DNA of 64,000 nt from Cristatella mucedo. Taxonomy: Eukaryota; Bryozoa; Phylactolaemata; Cristatellidae. Position numbers and translations under genes: made by a program. The stretch is taken from positions 583,001 through 647,000 of the forward strand of contig WPIO01000016.1 in the NCBI GenBank assembly GCA_009760855.2. The letters run 5' to 3'. Positions 1-54,410 of the stretch are shown one piece after another. Under the pieces are notes generated by a model, which saw only the letters and a program-made list of their open reading frames with translations, was not told the DNA's origin and did no database searches. Position 1 is the first letter of the stretch. The number at the start of each line of letters is the position of its first letter.

Positions 1-58
1 GAGAGAGAGAGAGAAGAGAGAGGGAGAGAGAGATAGAGATAGCGAGAGAGAGAAGAAA

Positions 59-103
<45 letters not shown>
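1..103. repeat. (GA)n microsatellite
   Basis: Nearly continuous GA dinucleotides with a few interruptions, cut by the window edge. Confidence 0.95.
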
Positions 104-105
<2 letters not shown>

Positions 106-800
106 GAGAGTAAGGCATGCACGTGGTACGAATACCTCACATAACACGTCATTTGAACGTTCTAACCGACTGCAATCCTGAATATCTTATGCGAGGGGCA
201 GCAAAAGGCCGATAGCGGGAAGGAGGACGCTGAGGAGGGGCTCTAGGGGACGCTGTGCATCGGGGGGACACATAGCAGTCTTCATACACAAGGAAGCTCT
301 GCCTCTGCAGGACGCCCCCCCCCAGGGACTGGAGGAAAAAGTCTGGCAGAAGTTCTGCTTCTACAGAGAGGCTGCCGCCCGATCGGCTAGCTGGCAAGTA
401 ATGCAGCTAAAATAATACAAGAAGATATGTAAAAAAATGAAAGCCGTTGGCTGGAGTGAGCCACGATTAGCTTTGAGGCAGTAGGATAACCCGAACATGA
501 GCCTGTTCATGAGCTGATGTTTGCAATGTGCACGAGCTATGGCAAGTTGCATTGCAGGGCATGTTTGGATTGCGTAGCATGTTACGTTGTATGACATGTT
601 TGTATTTCATGGTATGCTGCATTGTGTGACATTTTGTTATGCATGACACATTGAATGGTATGAAATGTTGCATTCCATGACAAGCTGCATTTCGTGACAC
701 GTTGCATTGCTGGCATGCGGCAATTTGGACATGTGTACAGAAGCTGAGCTTCTTATTCAGAGGGCCAAACATACGACAGAGAAAAGAGAAAGAGCGAGAG
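104..800. other. Stretch without recognised genes
   Basis: Intronic with respect to Cav2. It contains a G-run (on the minus strand) near 316 and a run of imperfect GCATG/GTTGCAT-like motifs from 530 to 715, which looks like a decayed short tandem repeat. Confidence 0.4.
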
Positions 801-802
801 AG

Positions 803-806
803 AATG

Positions 807-844
<38 letters not shown>

Positions 845-967
845 CGTGCGCGTGTGTGTGTGTGTGTGTGCACGTGCGTGCATACGTGTGTGTATGCGGG
901 CATGTGCATGTGTGTGTGTGTGCGTGTATGTGTGTGTGTGTGTGTGTGCGTGTGCGCACGAGTGTGT
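803..967. repeat. (TG)n microsatellite
   Basis: TG/CG-interrupted dinucleotide tract of about 165 bp. The Thr-His-rich and Cys-Val-rich open frames across it are artefacts of the repeat. Confidence 0.95.
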
Positions 968-1018
968 GTATAAGGCAAGTAAATGATGAGACAACTTTAC
1001 TACCTCTTTTGGACGTTA

Positions 1019-1560
1019 TTAATTGGCCATCATGAACAGCTCATGCGAAGAGTAGTAGAAGTGGCAAGAAAAAAAGCAACTAGTAATCGTTTGCCAAATG
1101 CCACTTGCAGGTGTGTGCTCTGCAAGCTTACTTCCAAGGTTGCTACTGTTCCCTGGTTTCCAGCGAATCTTGCTTCTCTGCCAAACCGCTGCACCAGATG
1201 CCGACAGTTTAAAGGACAAATGCAGCTGAGTATCGTCAGCGTACAAGTAAAGTGCCGATCGCGTTGGCATACAACGCTTCCTAGAGGTTCAGCAACAGAT
1301 GAGGAAAAGCAAAGGAACGAGAACCAACCCTTGCTTGCGGGATTCCACAGGTGTGAATGATCGGTCGGTGAATGTGGATGAGACTTAACCAAGCGAACAC
1401 GGTCGGACAAGTACAATTCCAGCCATGCCAGTGCCTCATCTGCAAGACCAGTCGCTTTTCTCAATCGTTCAAGTACGATATTGTGATCAGTAGTGTCGAA
1501 AGCAGCTGACAGATCAAACGTAACGCACGGGGTTTCCGACATCCGGTGCCACAAACCTAT
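1019..1560 (-). mobile_element. LINE family B fragment, reverse transcriptase
   Basis: The minus strand encodes TFDLSAAFDTTDHNIVLERL, the first catalytic motif region of a CR1/L2-group reverse transcriptase. Further on, in another frame, comes [11 protein letters not shown], the catalytic YADD box. The frame is broken by frameshifts, so the copy is dead. It is in the same orientation as the host gene. Confidence 0.85.
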
Positions 1561-2150
1561 CTGGGTAGTATCAGTGAGATCTCAAGGACAAACAGGAGGA
1601 AAGACAGACAATTAGAAAAGATGGAGAAGAATTTGGCAAGATAGAGAGCCCGACGGCAGAACGGCCAGCCAAAAATGCCAAGCAGCCACTGTAACCACGT
1701 GGTAGTAACCGTTGACGAGTTATCAGGGGTGGCAGCCGCTGGGGTAGCCTACTAGCAGTTTGCTTCTGACAAATGTGTACCTCGGCGGAAAAGGCAGTTT
1801 CAGTGACTGAGCACAGGCAGCAGAAGCACTGCGGCCATGACAGGGAGCTGAGGGACATGATTACACAACTACGCTCGACCAATAACTGATTGCGCCATTA
1901 TTTTCGTTGCTTAATTGCAAGCAGTTTGATCGTGCGCTCAAATGACAGTCGGGGAATCCACCGCCGACCATGATGAGTACACTACCAGCTGTGACCTTTA
2001 ATGGCGTTAGGTAAAAAGCGAGACAATCATGAACGAGCCGGAGGTCGTAGGTTGACTTGTTGCTTTATTGCGTAACTCCGCGAAGCAGCGCGCTATCTCA
2101 GCAGTCCGAATTAGCTTATGACAAAAGATTTAATTAAATCGAGCGAGAGT
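1561..2150. other. Stretch without recognised genes
   Basis: Unique-looking sequence between two LINE fragments. No exon of the calcium channel or other gene was recognised. Confidence 0.4.
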
Positions 2151-2159
2151 ATCTAAGGC

Positions 2160-2905
2160 GCTCGTTTGAGGGACGCGTTCGCGGCATTTGCAAGAGATAG
2201 CACGACCTTCGACTTCTGCAACTCACTGCTTACTGGCCTACCAGCATGTGCGATCAGGCGATTGCAGCTGGTGCAAAACTCTGCACCTAGGCTTGTCTGT
2301 CGTGAGCGTCGCAGTTGCCACATTACTCCACTTCTCGCCGACCTGCACTGGTTACCAGTCAAGCAACGGATTGACTTCAAGGTTTTGTCGCTCACTTTTA
2401 GGTCTCTTCATTCTATGGCTCCAGCCTATCTTTCAGATATACTACCCCATCAGGCAAAGCATCATACCACTCGCTTTTCGGAATCCAACAGTCTAGAAAT
2501 ACCTCGTACAAACCTTAAATCCTCTGGAGACCGTGCATTTAGCTCGTATGCTCCCACAGCCTGGAACTCCCTCCCGACCTGCATCAGAACATCCCCTGAC
2601 CTGACCACATTTAAAAGAAACTTAAAAACATACCTATTTAGGACAGCGTTTAGTGGGTCCTTGTGATTCGTCCTCGACGTGCTTATGCGTGCTGACACTG
2701 TTCATGCTGCCACTAATCACATTTGCATGCTGACCCAGTGCACGTAACCCCTAACCATGTTATTCATTTTGTTTGTTTTTCAAGCATGATTTTACTTACT
2801 ATTCTATTGCGTATCACTTTGCAGCAAATGTAAAGCGCCTAGAAAGAGATTAAGTTCTCTGAGGGCGCTTTATCAAGTGCAATATTAATATTATTATTAT
2901 TAACT
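2160..2905 (+). mobile_element. LINE family A (L2 clade), 5'-truncated copy
   Basis: An open frame of 166 codons (2166-2666) encodes the C-terminal part of the reverse transcriptase (LVCRERRSCHITPLLADLHW, LPVKQRIDFKVLSLTFRSLH), ending TYLFRTAFSGSL. A 3' UTR follows, then the terminal element AAAGCGCCTAGAAAGAG...GAGGGCGCTTTATCAAG and (ATT)n. It is nearly identical to the copy at 15.8-17.3 kb. Confidence 0.93.
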
Positions 2906-2940
2906 TCGACCTCAATTTCACACGCGACTCGTGAACTTAC

Positions 2941-45173
<42,233 letters not shown>

Positions 45174-45547
45174 CTACAAAGGAAAGCAACCGGAAAAGAG
45201 TTGGAGCCGGAGGCGCATGCACAATCGCTCTAAGATCGCTGCCAGAATAAGCCAACGCAAGTGACGAAGAGCTAGCACAAGTCGTTGCGCACAGCCCTAG
45301 CTACGGCAGTCTGCCGGCTCTGATTGCCAGTATTTTTCTGGTAATTCATTGCTATGAGCGAGTAGAAGGCTCGCGGGCAGCTCGAAGGTGAGCGTCGAAA
45401 ATTCACTTTCGGAAAGTTGGGCGACTACAAAATCTGACACAGCTTCCGATAGACGAGTCGGAATTAGTGCTCGAGGTCTCTTTTAAAAAATGAGTTTCGC
45501 GACGATATGCTCAAAGACTTGGATGCTTGATGGCCGACTCGTGCACC

Positions 45548-45733
45548 ACTCGTTTGCTGCACACGTAGCCTCAGGATCGTCTGTAGCACACGCAGCCTCA
45601 CAATCGTCTGCTGAACTCGCAGCCTCACAATCGTCTGTAGCACACGCAGCCTCACAATCGTCTGCTGCACACGCAGCCTCACAATCGTCTGTAGCACACG
45701 TAGCCTTGCGACTGTCTGCTGCACGCGTAGCTT
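45548..45733. repeat. 27-bp minisatellite
   Basis: About seven tandem units based on GCCTCACAATCGTCTG with alternating TAGCACACGCA and CTGCACACGCA spacers. The period of 27 keeps frames open on both strands. It lies about 375 bp upstream (gene sense) of E1. Confidence 0.93.
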
Positions 45734-45839
45734 TACATTGCAGTCCGATTGTGTGTGGGTTCACCTCAGCCTTCCAACAGAGCTAGCGAGCGATACAGGC
45801 CTACAGCAGTTTCCATTAAATAAGACCTACTGTCAGGCA

Positions 45840-46600
45840 GTCATAGTAATAATAATAATAAATATAAATAATAATAATTATACTAATATAAATAATAATA
45901 ATAATAATAACAATGCTACCCCAAAATAATTAATTCACTTTCTAGGCCCATTATATATTTGCTGCTAATGAGGCAGGCCAGTTGGCTAGTGAGAGCACGC
46001 ACAAGGTGTCACCAAGAAAATAGCACACTAAGAACAATTCAAGCGGACTCGGCAATTGCAGCAAAGATTAAGTAGACGATTAGCTTCTTTTTAAATTTTG
46101 TCAAGTCAGGCATCGTGTGATGACGTCAGTCGCTTCGTGCTTTTTGGGAGCGTACAAACTGAATTTCTCCAAAGGAGATCTGAGGTTGAGTTGAGGCTTA
46201 ACGCTTAATGATTCGCTTAACGCTTAACGATGAGTTTGAGCTGAGGTTGAGTTGAGGTTGATCTTGAGGTTGGTCGAGGCATAACGCTTAACGATTCGAA
46301 TCGGAAGCGTATCGGTGAGTACCGTGCAAAACCCGATTAGGAAGAATTTCGGAAAATCATTCCCAGAGTAAGACAATGAAGGGACCTAAGAGTGAGTGGC
46401 GGAACCTTGAGGTCGATGCGCAGCTGGACAGGCAGCCACTGCAGGTCGGTGATGAGTAGCGTCATGCGGCAGCTGCGACGTTCAAGATGGACCAGCCTAG
46501 CTAGCTGCAGAGTTCTGCACCAGCTGCTGGCGGCCGATTTCGCTCGACCTGCGAGCTCAGCAGTCAAGACGGAACGTCACGAACGCAAGGACCGGCGTGG
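45840..46600 (-). mobile_element. Degenerate L2-type LINE (antisense)
   Basis: A minus-strand frame, 46567-46337, reads LERRSCRMTLLITDLQWLPV, clearly the ERRSCHITPLLADLHWLPV region of the L2 reverse transcriptase. The (AAT)n tail and decayed end lie at 45.85-45.96 kb. Confidence 0.8.
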
Positions 46601-46619
46601 CTGAGGCGCCCTAATCTTT

Positions 46620-46900
46620 TCCGTGTTGTGTGCCTTGCTAGTTTGCCTCGGCGTGATTCGGAGCGTAATGCTACCAGCCTGCTGTCGCATTACCCGACGG
46701 CCACGAGTGTCTTCGTGTTTGTTTTCGCACGCCGGCTTAAGGACGATACTTGTTTGCTTTTGAATCCTCGATACGCTGCATGTCACTAACCGCACGGGTA
46801 TCGATTCTCTTGAAGCACGCTGCAAAGTGTCTGGCTAGAGATTGATTTCTCGAGGGTGCTACACAAACGACCTATTATTGTTCCTGCTACTGTTATTATT
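46620..46900 (+). mobile_element. Degenerate L2-type tail
   Basis: GCATGTCACTAACCGCACG...AAAGTGTCTGGCTAGAGATT...GAGGGTGCTACACAAAC...ATT-rich end. Confidence 0.6.
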
Positions 46901-46909
46901 CACTAAAGC

Positions 46910-47850
46910 AGATCCGAGTTTTTGAAATGGTACATCGGAGGGCCGAGTAAGGGAGAGTCGGAATGGCGGCCTGAGGGTAGTAGAAAGTAAGCTGAGGTCT
47001 TCACTGCGGAGCTGAGGCGGTCGTCTAATGAAGAGTCATTTTGGAACAGGACACCTAGATTGCATACACAGGCTGCAGGAGATATATTGACGGAGCCCGT
47101 TTTAGGCTTAGGCTTTCCAATTTCCGAGTAACACTAGGTTTTCCCCATAACTAGTAAGCTGGTTCGATTGTCATTCAATTTGAGAAACTTCTGCTACCAA
47201 ACAATCGCAAATGTTAGCAATACATGCAGCAAATTATTGTGTAGTGTAGTTGAAAGAGTTGGATGGACAGAGCTGTCAGACAGAGAGAGAGATAAGGGCA
47301 CAGAGGAATAGCTAGCCATTCGTGTGCTGCATGAAAATGAAAGCTTTATTGATTTTGCGAAACGAAGTAGGCCAAGATCAGATCCCTGAGGTACCACATA
47401 CTTTAAAAGCTTCCTTGATGACCATTGCCAGTTGCTTTCAACACTGAGATCTTTCACTGACCTGAGCAGTTGCAGTGGCAGGTTTTCCGAGGCGGGATGA
47501 GAGGCGCTTAAGAAGGACTTGTCGATGAACAGTATAAAAGCAGAGAGATCGAGCAGAACGAGTAGAGAGACTCTACAAAAGTTGGCATTCCTGCACAGGT
47601 TGTAATATACACTTGCACCTTTGCGGACTCTGTGAATTGATCGCTTCTAAAGCCTGAATTGAACTTCATACAAGGTTTTGAAGTTGTTACGCAAGAGTTT
47701 AGTGGGTCTGCCACTACGGCGTCTTTGATGAAAACGGCAGCAAGGTTACCGGGAGTAGTTTGCTCCAAGTTCTCATTGTCCAGTGTTGCCATTTTAATGA
47801 GTGGCCAAATAAAACTTTTTTGAAAAGTGCAGGAACAAGACATAAGGCCG
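46910..47850 (-). mobile_element. L2-type LINE relic, reverse transcriptase (antisense)
   Basis: Minus-strand pieces read FIWPLIKMATLDNENLEQTT, FNSGFRSDQFTESAKVQVYI, VVPQGSDLG and NLGVLFQNDSSLDDR in family order, with many frameshifts and stops. The YADD box is lost. An old relative of family A. Confidence 0.82.
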
Positions 47851-47887
47851 AGGACACGATTATTTACAAAGCTGGCTACGCATGGCA

Positions 47888-48003
47888 GTAATAATAATAA
47901 TAATAATATTGCACTTGATAAAGCGCCCTCAGAGAACTTAATCTCTTTCTAGGCGCTTTACATTTGCTGCAAAGTGATACGCAATAGAATAGTAAGTAAA
48001 ATA
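47888..48003 (-). mobile_element. LINE family A tail only (antisense)
   Basis: (AAT)n, TTGCACTTGATAAAGCGCCC...CTAGGCGCTTTACATTTGCT, then GCAAAGTGATACGCAATAG, matching the family A end at 17.2 kb. Confidence 0.9.
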
Positions 48004-48474
48004 GCAGGTCTATGCATAGCTGAACGAGAACAGCAAATCTAGCACGGTCTGGTGAGGGATAGCTGTCTTCTAAGACTGGTAGGTGAACTTCAAGACGAGG
48101 CTTGGCATGAGAAAGTGGCAGGCTTGAAGGTGGGCATTGAGGTAAGGCAAGGAACTGAAGTCGAGTAGTCGAGTAGGCATGCTACTTGGGGACGTGATTC
48201 AAGTAGTAGGGGACATGATTCCAGTGGGAACGTTGTTGCCTTAGGGATGAACTCTCCGATCTTATGAATATTGCTGACAAAGAAGCTGCGTAAGCGATCT
48301 GCTCGATCGCTACCAAGGATCACTTGGAGAAGGTACCAACCTGGAAACGGTTAAGGACATCTTCGGTGGTCAGTGTAAGCATTTTTGGATTGAGCTTTAG
48401 TGTAATTTAGCGTACCTTTTTACAGCTAGACCTCAGCCTTAGCTAGGACGGATTCGTGATGAAGAAGCTGCACT

Positions 48475-48888
48475 AAGCCTGCAGAGCATGCACACACTAA
48501 GCCTGCAGAGCATGCACACACTAAGCCTGCAGAGCATGCACACACTAAGCCTGCAGAGCATGCACACACTAAGCCTGCAGAGCATGCACACACTAAGCCT
48601 GCAGAGCATGCACACACTAAGCCTGCAGAGCATGCACACACTAAGCCTGCAGAGCATGCATACACTAAGCCTGCAGAGCATGCACACACTAAGCCTGCAG
48701 AGTATGCACACACTAAGCCTGTGGAGCATGCACACACTAAGCCTGCAGAGCATGCACACACTAAGCCTGCAGAGCATGCACACACTAAGCCTGCAGAGCA
48801 TGCACACGCTAAGCCTGCAGAGCATGCACACACTAAGCCTGCAGAGCATGCACACACTAAGCATGCAGAGCATGCACACACTAAGAGC
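48475..48888. repeat. 24-bp minisatellite, about 17 copies
   Basis: Tandem copies of GCCTGCAGAGCATGCACACACTAA with only scattered substitutions. The 24-bp period gives endless 8-residue repeats in several frames, which are not evidence of protein. It lies immediately before the 3' UTR of a family A LINE. Confidence 0.96.
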
Positions 48889-48924
48889 CCGAGGAGAAGC
48901 AGCTCGTGCGTGCCCGAGGAGAAG

Positions 48925-49322
48925 CTTGTGCGTGCTGACACTGGGCATGCTGCCACTAACCACATTTGCATGCTGAATAAATAAATAAATACTAGTTGAT
49001 TTGACAGCCTCTTTTGTGTAGCGACAAGAGAGCCTTTACGGATATCATCACCGCTTACAGCAGCGATATAGGATTGCTCACCGCACGATTAGATCCTACA
49101 ATCTCAGGACCGAGGTCGTGAAAAGCAACCACGTTACCTAGTGTGCCATCGCGGCTCACCTACCCTGTGCCTGTCACCCCTAACCATGTTATTCTCGTTG
49201 TTTATTGAGCATTCTACCACTAACCATCCGATCGTGCTTTCTTTGCAGCAAACGTAAAGCGCCTAGAAACAGAATGAGTAATCTGAGGGTGCTTTATCAA
49301 ATGTATTATTATATTTATTATT
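48925..49322 (+). mobile_element. LINE family A 3' end, split by a SINE
   Basis: The left part (GTGCTGACACTGGGCATGCT...TTGCATGCTGA, to about 48976) and right part (CCCTGTGCCTGTCACCCCTA onward to the terminal GCGCCTAGAAACAG...(ATT)n) are contiguous in other family A copies. Here they are separated by ~185 bp of SINE. Confidence 0.9.
48978..49163 (-). mobile_element. tRNA-derived SINE, family 2, nested in LINE A
   Basis: Antisense family 2 unit: AATAAATAAATAAAT tail, TAGCGACAAGAGAGCCTTTA, GACCGAGGTCGTGAAAAGCA and CGCGGCTCACC. Its B box is mutated, so it is an older insert than the 43.56-kb copy. Confidence 0.88.
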
Positions 49323-49324
49323 AA

Positions 49325-51640
49325 CTGAGCGTGCCCGAAGAGTAACAATTTGTGCCCACACAATGCCTACCCTCAGCTTACGGTGCCGATTACTGTGTAC
49401 CCATACTACTAAGCAGCAGGTTTAAACCTACACAAGCTAGCAGGGTCATAACTCTGCTGCTGCAGCGTCTGACTAGGGTAGGGTAAAGGTCAGAGGGGAC
49501 AGGGCAAAAGGTCAGACGAGTACTTCTTGCTCCGACCAATCACTGCCCCTCCTGGAGAGAAGGCTTTGGGTCTGAGAGGATGGTGGCTTTGGATAGCGTG
49601 ATAGAAGTCATTCCACCGAACAAAGCCCTGACCGAGTAGACTTTCTTGAATGCATCTAGCCTCAAACAATATCTAACCTCTAACCTGCTTCTGCTTTGAA
49701 TTGGTCTCCTCAATACCGACTCGATAATACCAAAGAATTTAACTGTGCATGATCCAGCGGCATCGGATTGGAGAGCCGCGGTGAGTGGGGCAGGCTGTAA
49801 TCGAGACGCTAGTCAGAATTAGCAAGCAAACCGACGAGGCTCTTATTCCAACCAAAGTTCAGGCGAAGTCTCTTTAATTAGCTGCCATTTGCAAGCCACC
49901 CCAACCTTACTGCTGCAGGTGCATAGCGCCTACGATGCCCACAGAAACTAGAAGCTAGGCGGACTGTGACAGATTTGTAGCATCCAATAATTGGCCGAGA
50001 CCTTGAAACGGCACCGCCACAAGCTTTTCCATAACCTTCTGCTCCAGTCCTGGTTCGGGGGCCCGGTGCTCGACAGTTGCCGCCTCTCGCACCGATTGCC
50101 TAGTTTCAGAGGCCAGCCGTGATGGAGCTGCGTTGACCCTCCGAAGCGGCTCGCACAGGATCGCTTCCGGATCGCCGGCGTTCGATCGAAGGACGCCGGC
50201 GGCCAGCACTACCCGGCGGCCAGCACTACCCGGCGGCCGGCACTACCCGGCGGCTAGCACTTGCATCGATTCATTCGCTGGCTCTCAGGTCCGGAAATAG
50301 CTACCAGCAGAACGAGCTGAACGAGGCTACCCGTAGATCTAGGCAAGCCCATCGGGCCTGCCTAGATCTACTGGCGGGCAATCTGTTTGCTCAGGCTGCT
50401 GACTGCTGCTTTCATCTGGGCAGCACCCGTCCGACGTCGGCTGCGTCGGCCGCCGACGGCCGGCAGCCTCCAGTGTGCAGCAGCATGGCCGCTAATCTGT
50501 GCCCTGTTGATGCAGTCTGCTGCTGTCACGGTGAGACAGATTCGAGACGGACACCTCTCACTGCCCAAGCAGCGATTATCTGTCTGGCCAAGCCACTGTG
50601 GGAGCTGAGCACCGTATCCTTAGTTGCATAAAAGAAAGCTGTGCAGCAGACACTCTGGTGTCAACCGTCGGCTCAGCAATAGCCGCACCGTCATCGACTT
50701 TGTACGCCGCTGTAAATCCTTTTCAAGAGAGCTGCCTTGAAAAGCCGACCTCTTAAGTTGGTCCTCAATGTGGCTGCTTGCTTGACCTACATATCTAAGA
50801 TGTTCCAGTCCGGGGCCTCTTTTTTCCTGCTAATGGAGCTGTAACGGCTTCTCGTCCAACAGCTGATACAAGCCGCCAGCGCTCGCACTCCGATCTACAA
50901 CGTCGGTCGCGGTCACCTTGACCTACCACACCCACCGTATTTATGGAACGATTGCGAAGTGAAAGGCATCAGCTGACAAAAGTCTTCGGTCGAAAGAAAG
51001 TGTTCTAAGGGGGCCGTGAGGAGGCCAGTGAGGCTGCCGTGCCTCGTCAGCCACGTGACGGTGAAGGTGGAGCTAACTACAACCGGCTGGTTCTGGACGT
51101 CAGCGCGGGCGGCGATAGGACGGCGGACTTCGCTGGCTGCTACAAAATCCTGCGCAATGGTGGCATCTTTCCTTCTCCTGCAGATCCTGGCCCGCCGCCT
51201 CTCAATGCGCCCCAGCTCCGCGCTATTTCTCGACCCGCGATTGCAGCTGCGGCATAGAGGTCTGGCGAGCCGTGCCTCACTCTGACTGACTGCTGCTGGC
51301 ATGCCGGCCGAGAAATCTGCCGAATCGGCTCCTGGTCGTGCCGGCCATGACACTGCCGACTGACCTTCGCGCACAAGCTCGCTCCTAGGGCAGCTGCCCG
51401 GCTGGCTTCGGCCAGTACCCAGCAGCCAACGTCGCCTCTCCGAGGCTCTGCCCATCATGAAGAGGTTTAGGATGGGTTTCCTCGACTCATTGCACAGCTT
51501 TACTTGAGGACCCTGTCGTTCTACTCCTGGCATTGAAGGGCTGAGCCTCGATGGCCCGCTGGGCTCCGAAAGGCCGGTTCGTCAATGCCCTAAAGGGGAG
51601 CTGGTTTAGACGCCCGGAGTCTCGCTGGCTACCTGCTTGT
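49325..51640. other. Stretch without recognised genes
   Basis: Includes a short 17-bp tandem block (CGGCGGCCAGCACTACC, four units near 50197-50257). Several open frames on both strands between 49.95 and 51.5 kb may belong to an unidentified transposable element, but no diagnostic motif was seen. Confidence 0.35.
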
Positions 51641-51644
51641 AATG

Positions 51645-53030
51645 TAATGTAAGGCATGCTCGCTCACAGCCCAAGCGGCTTTCGGTATGCATTGGTTGCC
51701 AGTGAAGACCACAGAGATGATGGTATAGGGTCTTCAGGAGATGAACTCCTTTTGCTAGACCTAATTAAGGTAGCCACATCGCATGCAGAAACCTCGGCAA
51801 ACCTTTTAAGGAAGGTCGCAGGCTGCGATTCCACATTTCTTTTACTCTGAGGGGGCTTAATGGAAGCACGAATGTGCACAATTTTTTCAGTAAAGAATTC
51901 TGAAAACTCCTCAGCTGAGCCGCTAATATCTGGGGAGTCAGACCTATCAGCATTGGCCAGTAAATCGTTTACTGTCTTATAAATCTGTTTCGCGTCCGAC
52001 TGGCAGGAATTCAGTTTTCGAGTAAAAAAAGAATCCTGGCTTTTTTAAGCTTCCGGATGTAAACTCGACGGAAGTTTTTGATATCAATTAGATCTGGATC
52101 AGACCCAGATTTATTAAAACGACGTTCAAGCCTGGGCTTAACACGGTGCATCTTTTCAATTTTTCTGTAAATTGAAAGGAATCTCCCCGACTCTGTTCAA
52201 AGATGGAATGAACGAGAGCATGCTTGTCAAGAGCACTCCTGAGTGTCGTGCTCACTGCATCAGTGAGGGTATCATGGCTGTAGGTCGAGTCTGCGTGCAG
52301 ATCAAGAAGATCTGCATTACAGATTTAAAAAATGTGTCAATGTCAATCCTTTTAAGTTATGTCGCTGGACAAGTTCGATCTTACTGTATGCACAGGAGAG
52401 CAGGAACAGTAAACGAGACCAAACAATGATCCGAGAGGGTCAGCGGGCACACCACAAAGTCAGTAGGGAAGACATCCTTAGTGATCACGAGATCTAGAAT
52501 GTGGCCACCGGCGTGGTTGGTGTGATTAGTGTGTTGGACCAAACCAAATTTCTCCAGACAGTCAAGACATGAGTGGACCTGGTTGTTGATAGGGTTTTCA
52601 GCGTGAATATCGACTTCTCCAGCAATCAGTAACGGCCTGTCACACACATATATTTTAGCGAGGAACTCCGAAAACTCCTCTATAAACAAGTTTAGACAGC
52701 CAGAAGGAGGTCGGTATAGCGCAACAGTAAGAGGCATTGTCTTTGATAAGGACCTGATTGCAACGGATTCCAGCGATGGCCCATGTGAAAAACTGTGCAT
52801 CTTATAGCCAAACCATTCACGAACAACAATTGCAACCCGCCATCAACCTTATCAGAACGCATGGACTGCCAGAATGAGAACCTGGCGTAGTTCGAGTGTA
52901 TGCCGGCTCCTCTGATGAGCCTGTGATTTGGCACGGACACAGGCCGGTAACCCCCTGGTGGCCAGATGGTGGATTCACCATCAGGGTCGGCCGGTGCACA
53001 GCTGCGGTCCACCTGCGATATGGCATGGAC
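51645..53030 (-). mobile_element. LINE family B, endonuclease part with internal deletion
   Basis: A minus-strand frame, 52800-52381, encodes the C-terminal half of an APE-type endonuclease (PLLIAGEVDIHAENPINNQV, GGHILDLVITKD, LSDHCLVSFTV). Upstream, near 52.8-52.95 kb, GIHSNYARFSF...KVDGGLQLLF looks like its N-terminal half, frameshifted. Downstream comes the endonuclease-RT linker (SSPEDPIPSSL). At about 51.7 kb this is fused directly to the family B 3' end, so the reverse transcriptase is deleted. Confidence 0.82.
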
Positions 53031-54150
53031 ACAGGCCGGTAGCCCTCTGGTGGCCAGATGGTGGACTGGAGGAGGGTCGAGTGGGAGAAGGGGGCGAAGG
53101 GAGCCTGCCTACTTCGGCTCCGTGAGTCTTGTGCACTAAACCGTTGGTGTTGGTTCTGTGCCAGCGTTCTGTATGCCGAACCACACCTGGGTGAGGTGGT
53201 CTCACATAAACCGCTACTGGAACACGGCGTCATTCAAGTTTCGGTAAGCAGAAATGCGTCTAGCTTCTCCTGGGTCACCTGATCGTGGATAAGCAGCCCC
53301 TTGGTTTTAGCGAGCGGACATTTAGTAGGCGGAATTTAAGAGGTCCTCCAACAACTGCGAGACGCCGATGAAGTGGCATGTATTCCAGTCGGCATGTAGC
53401 CGGCCCGGCAGACGCGGACCCTTCGAATTTGAATTGGACCTTAGTCAAAGGCCGCCGGTCGACATTTCATAACAAGCTGAGGCACGGCAGATGAGCTACT
53501 ACCGCAACGAGTACTATTCAGTACTATTCAGCGCTTTAAACTTATGGCTCGTGGGTTTGATAGCCGAGCTATTGATAGGGCGAACGTAGGATGCAGGAAG
53601 GTTCTCACTGACCCGCCCAAGAAGGCCCGCCGGTAGGTATCGACTCATGGCGACCTTATGCTAAGCAGGTTCTGTTTTGTGTAGCATATCCGAGGACAGC
53701 TTATTAGTAGTCACAGCGAAGATGCCATCGGAATACCCGAAGGTCAGGTAAAGGTCCCGACCTCCTCCCTAATTACGCGAGTCGTACTTTCGGCTTCTTT
53801 GTGATGGAAGTTAAAGCGGCAGTCTTGCTCTTGGTCTTGCTTCCAACTCGCTCTGCCCACCGAACGTTAATGGGATTCACAACGTTTACTAGGAGGTAGG
53901 AAATGGCCCTACGCGATACACATCCCAGTGAATTGGAGCTGGCTGCCGCTGTTTGTGTTTTACTTCAATCAGCGCAGAGGAAGCCGCCTTAAAATCCGAT
54001 TTTTGAAATTCGAGCTTAGAGTGTCTCATAAAGGCGGGCTTTCGCGGAGCGAAAAACGATTTCACTGGTCAAGTCGTCCGCCATTCCTGCAGCAGGCGTG
54101 GCCTGAACTGTGTAAATGATTAGTCACTTACTAATTCTTGCCCTCGTCTT
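53031..54150. other. Stretch without recognised genes
   Basis: 53.0-53.25 kb holds an imperfect duplication (TGGACACAGGCCGGTA...GGCCAGATGGTGGA occurs twice). Nothing else recognised. Confidence 0.4.
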
Positions 54151-54154
54151 GGCC

Positions 54155-54410
54155 GAAGATGTAAAAATAATAATAAAACATTTGTATAGCGCCCTCAGAA
54201 AACTGTATCTTTTTTCTAAGCACTTCAGAGATGCTGCATATAAAGCATTACCAAATGACTGGTGGTAACATTCACAAGTAGCAAACATAGTGTAACCGGG
54301 ACATGCACACGAAGGGCGAATGACAAAGATACACCAAATGGTATAATCAACAGGTGCGTTTTAGGCTTCTTCTTTAAATGTCGTCATGTCAGGAAACTTG
54401 TTTTGGCGTG
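54155..54410 (-). mobile_element. L2-type tail, diverged subfamily (antisense)
   Basis: Same layout as 24.9-25.15 kb: TTGTATAGCGCCCTCAGAAA, then ACACGAAGGGCGAATGACAA and TTTTAGGCTTCTTCTTTAAA. Confidence 0.75.

Noticed and set aside
467-1035. His/Thr-rich and Cys/Val-rich frames around 0.5-1.0 kb
   Set aside because: Artefacts of a (TG)n microsatellite.
48488-48984. Proteins of 8-residue repeats, and the idea of a CRISPR array
   Set aside because: A 24-bp head-to-tail minisatellite without spacers in an animal genome.
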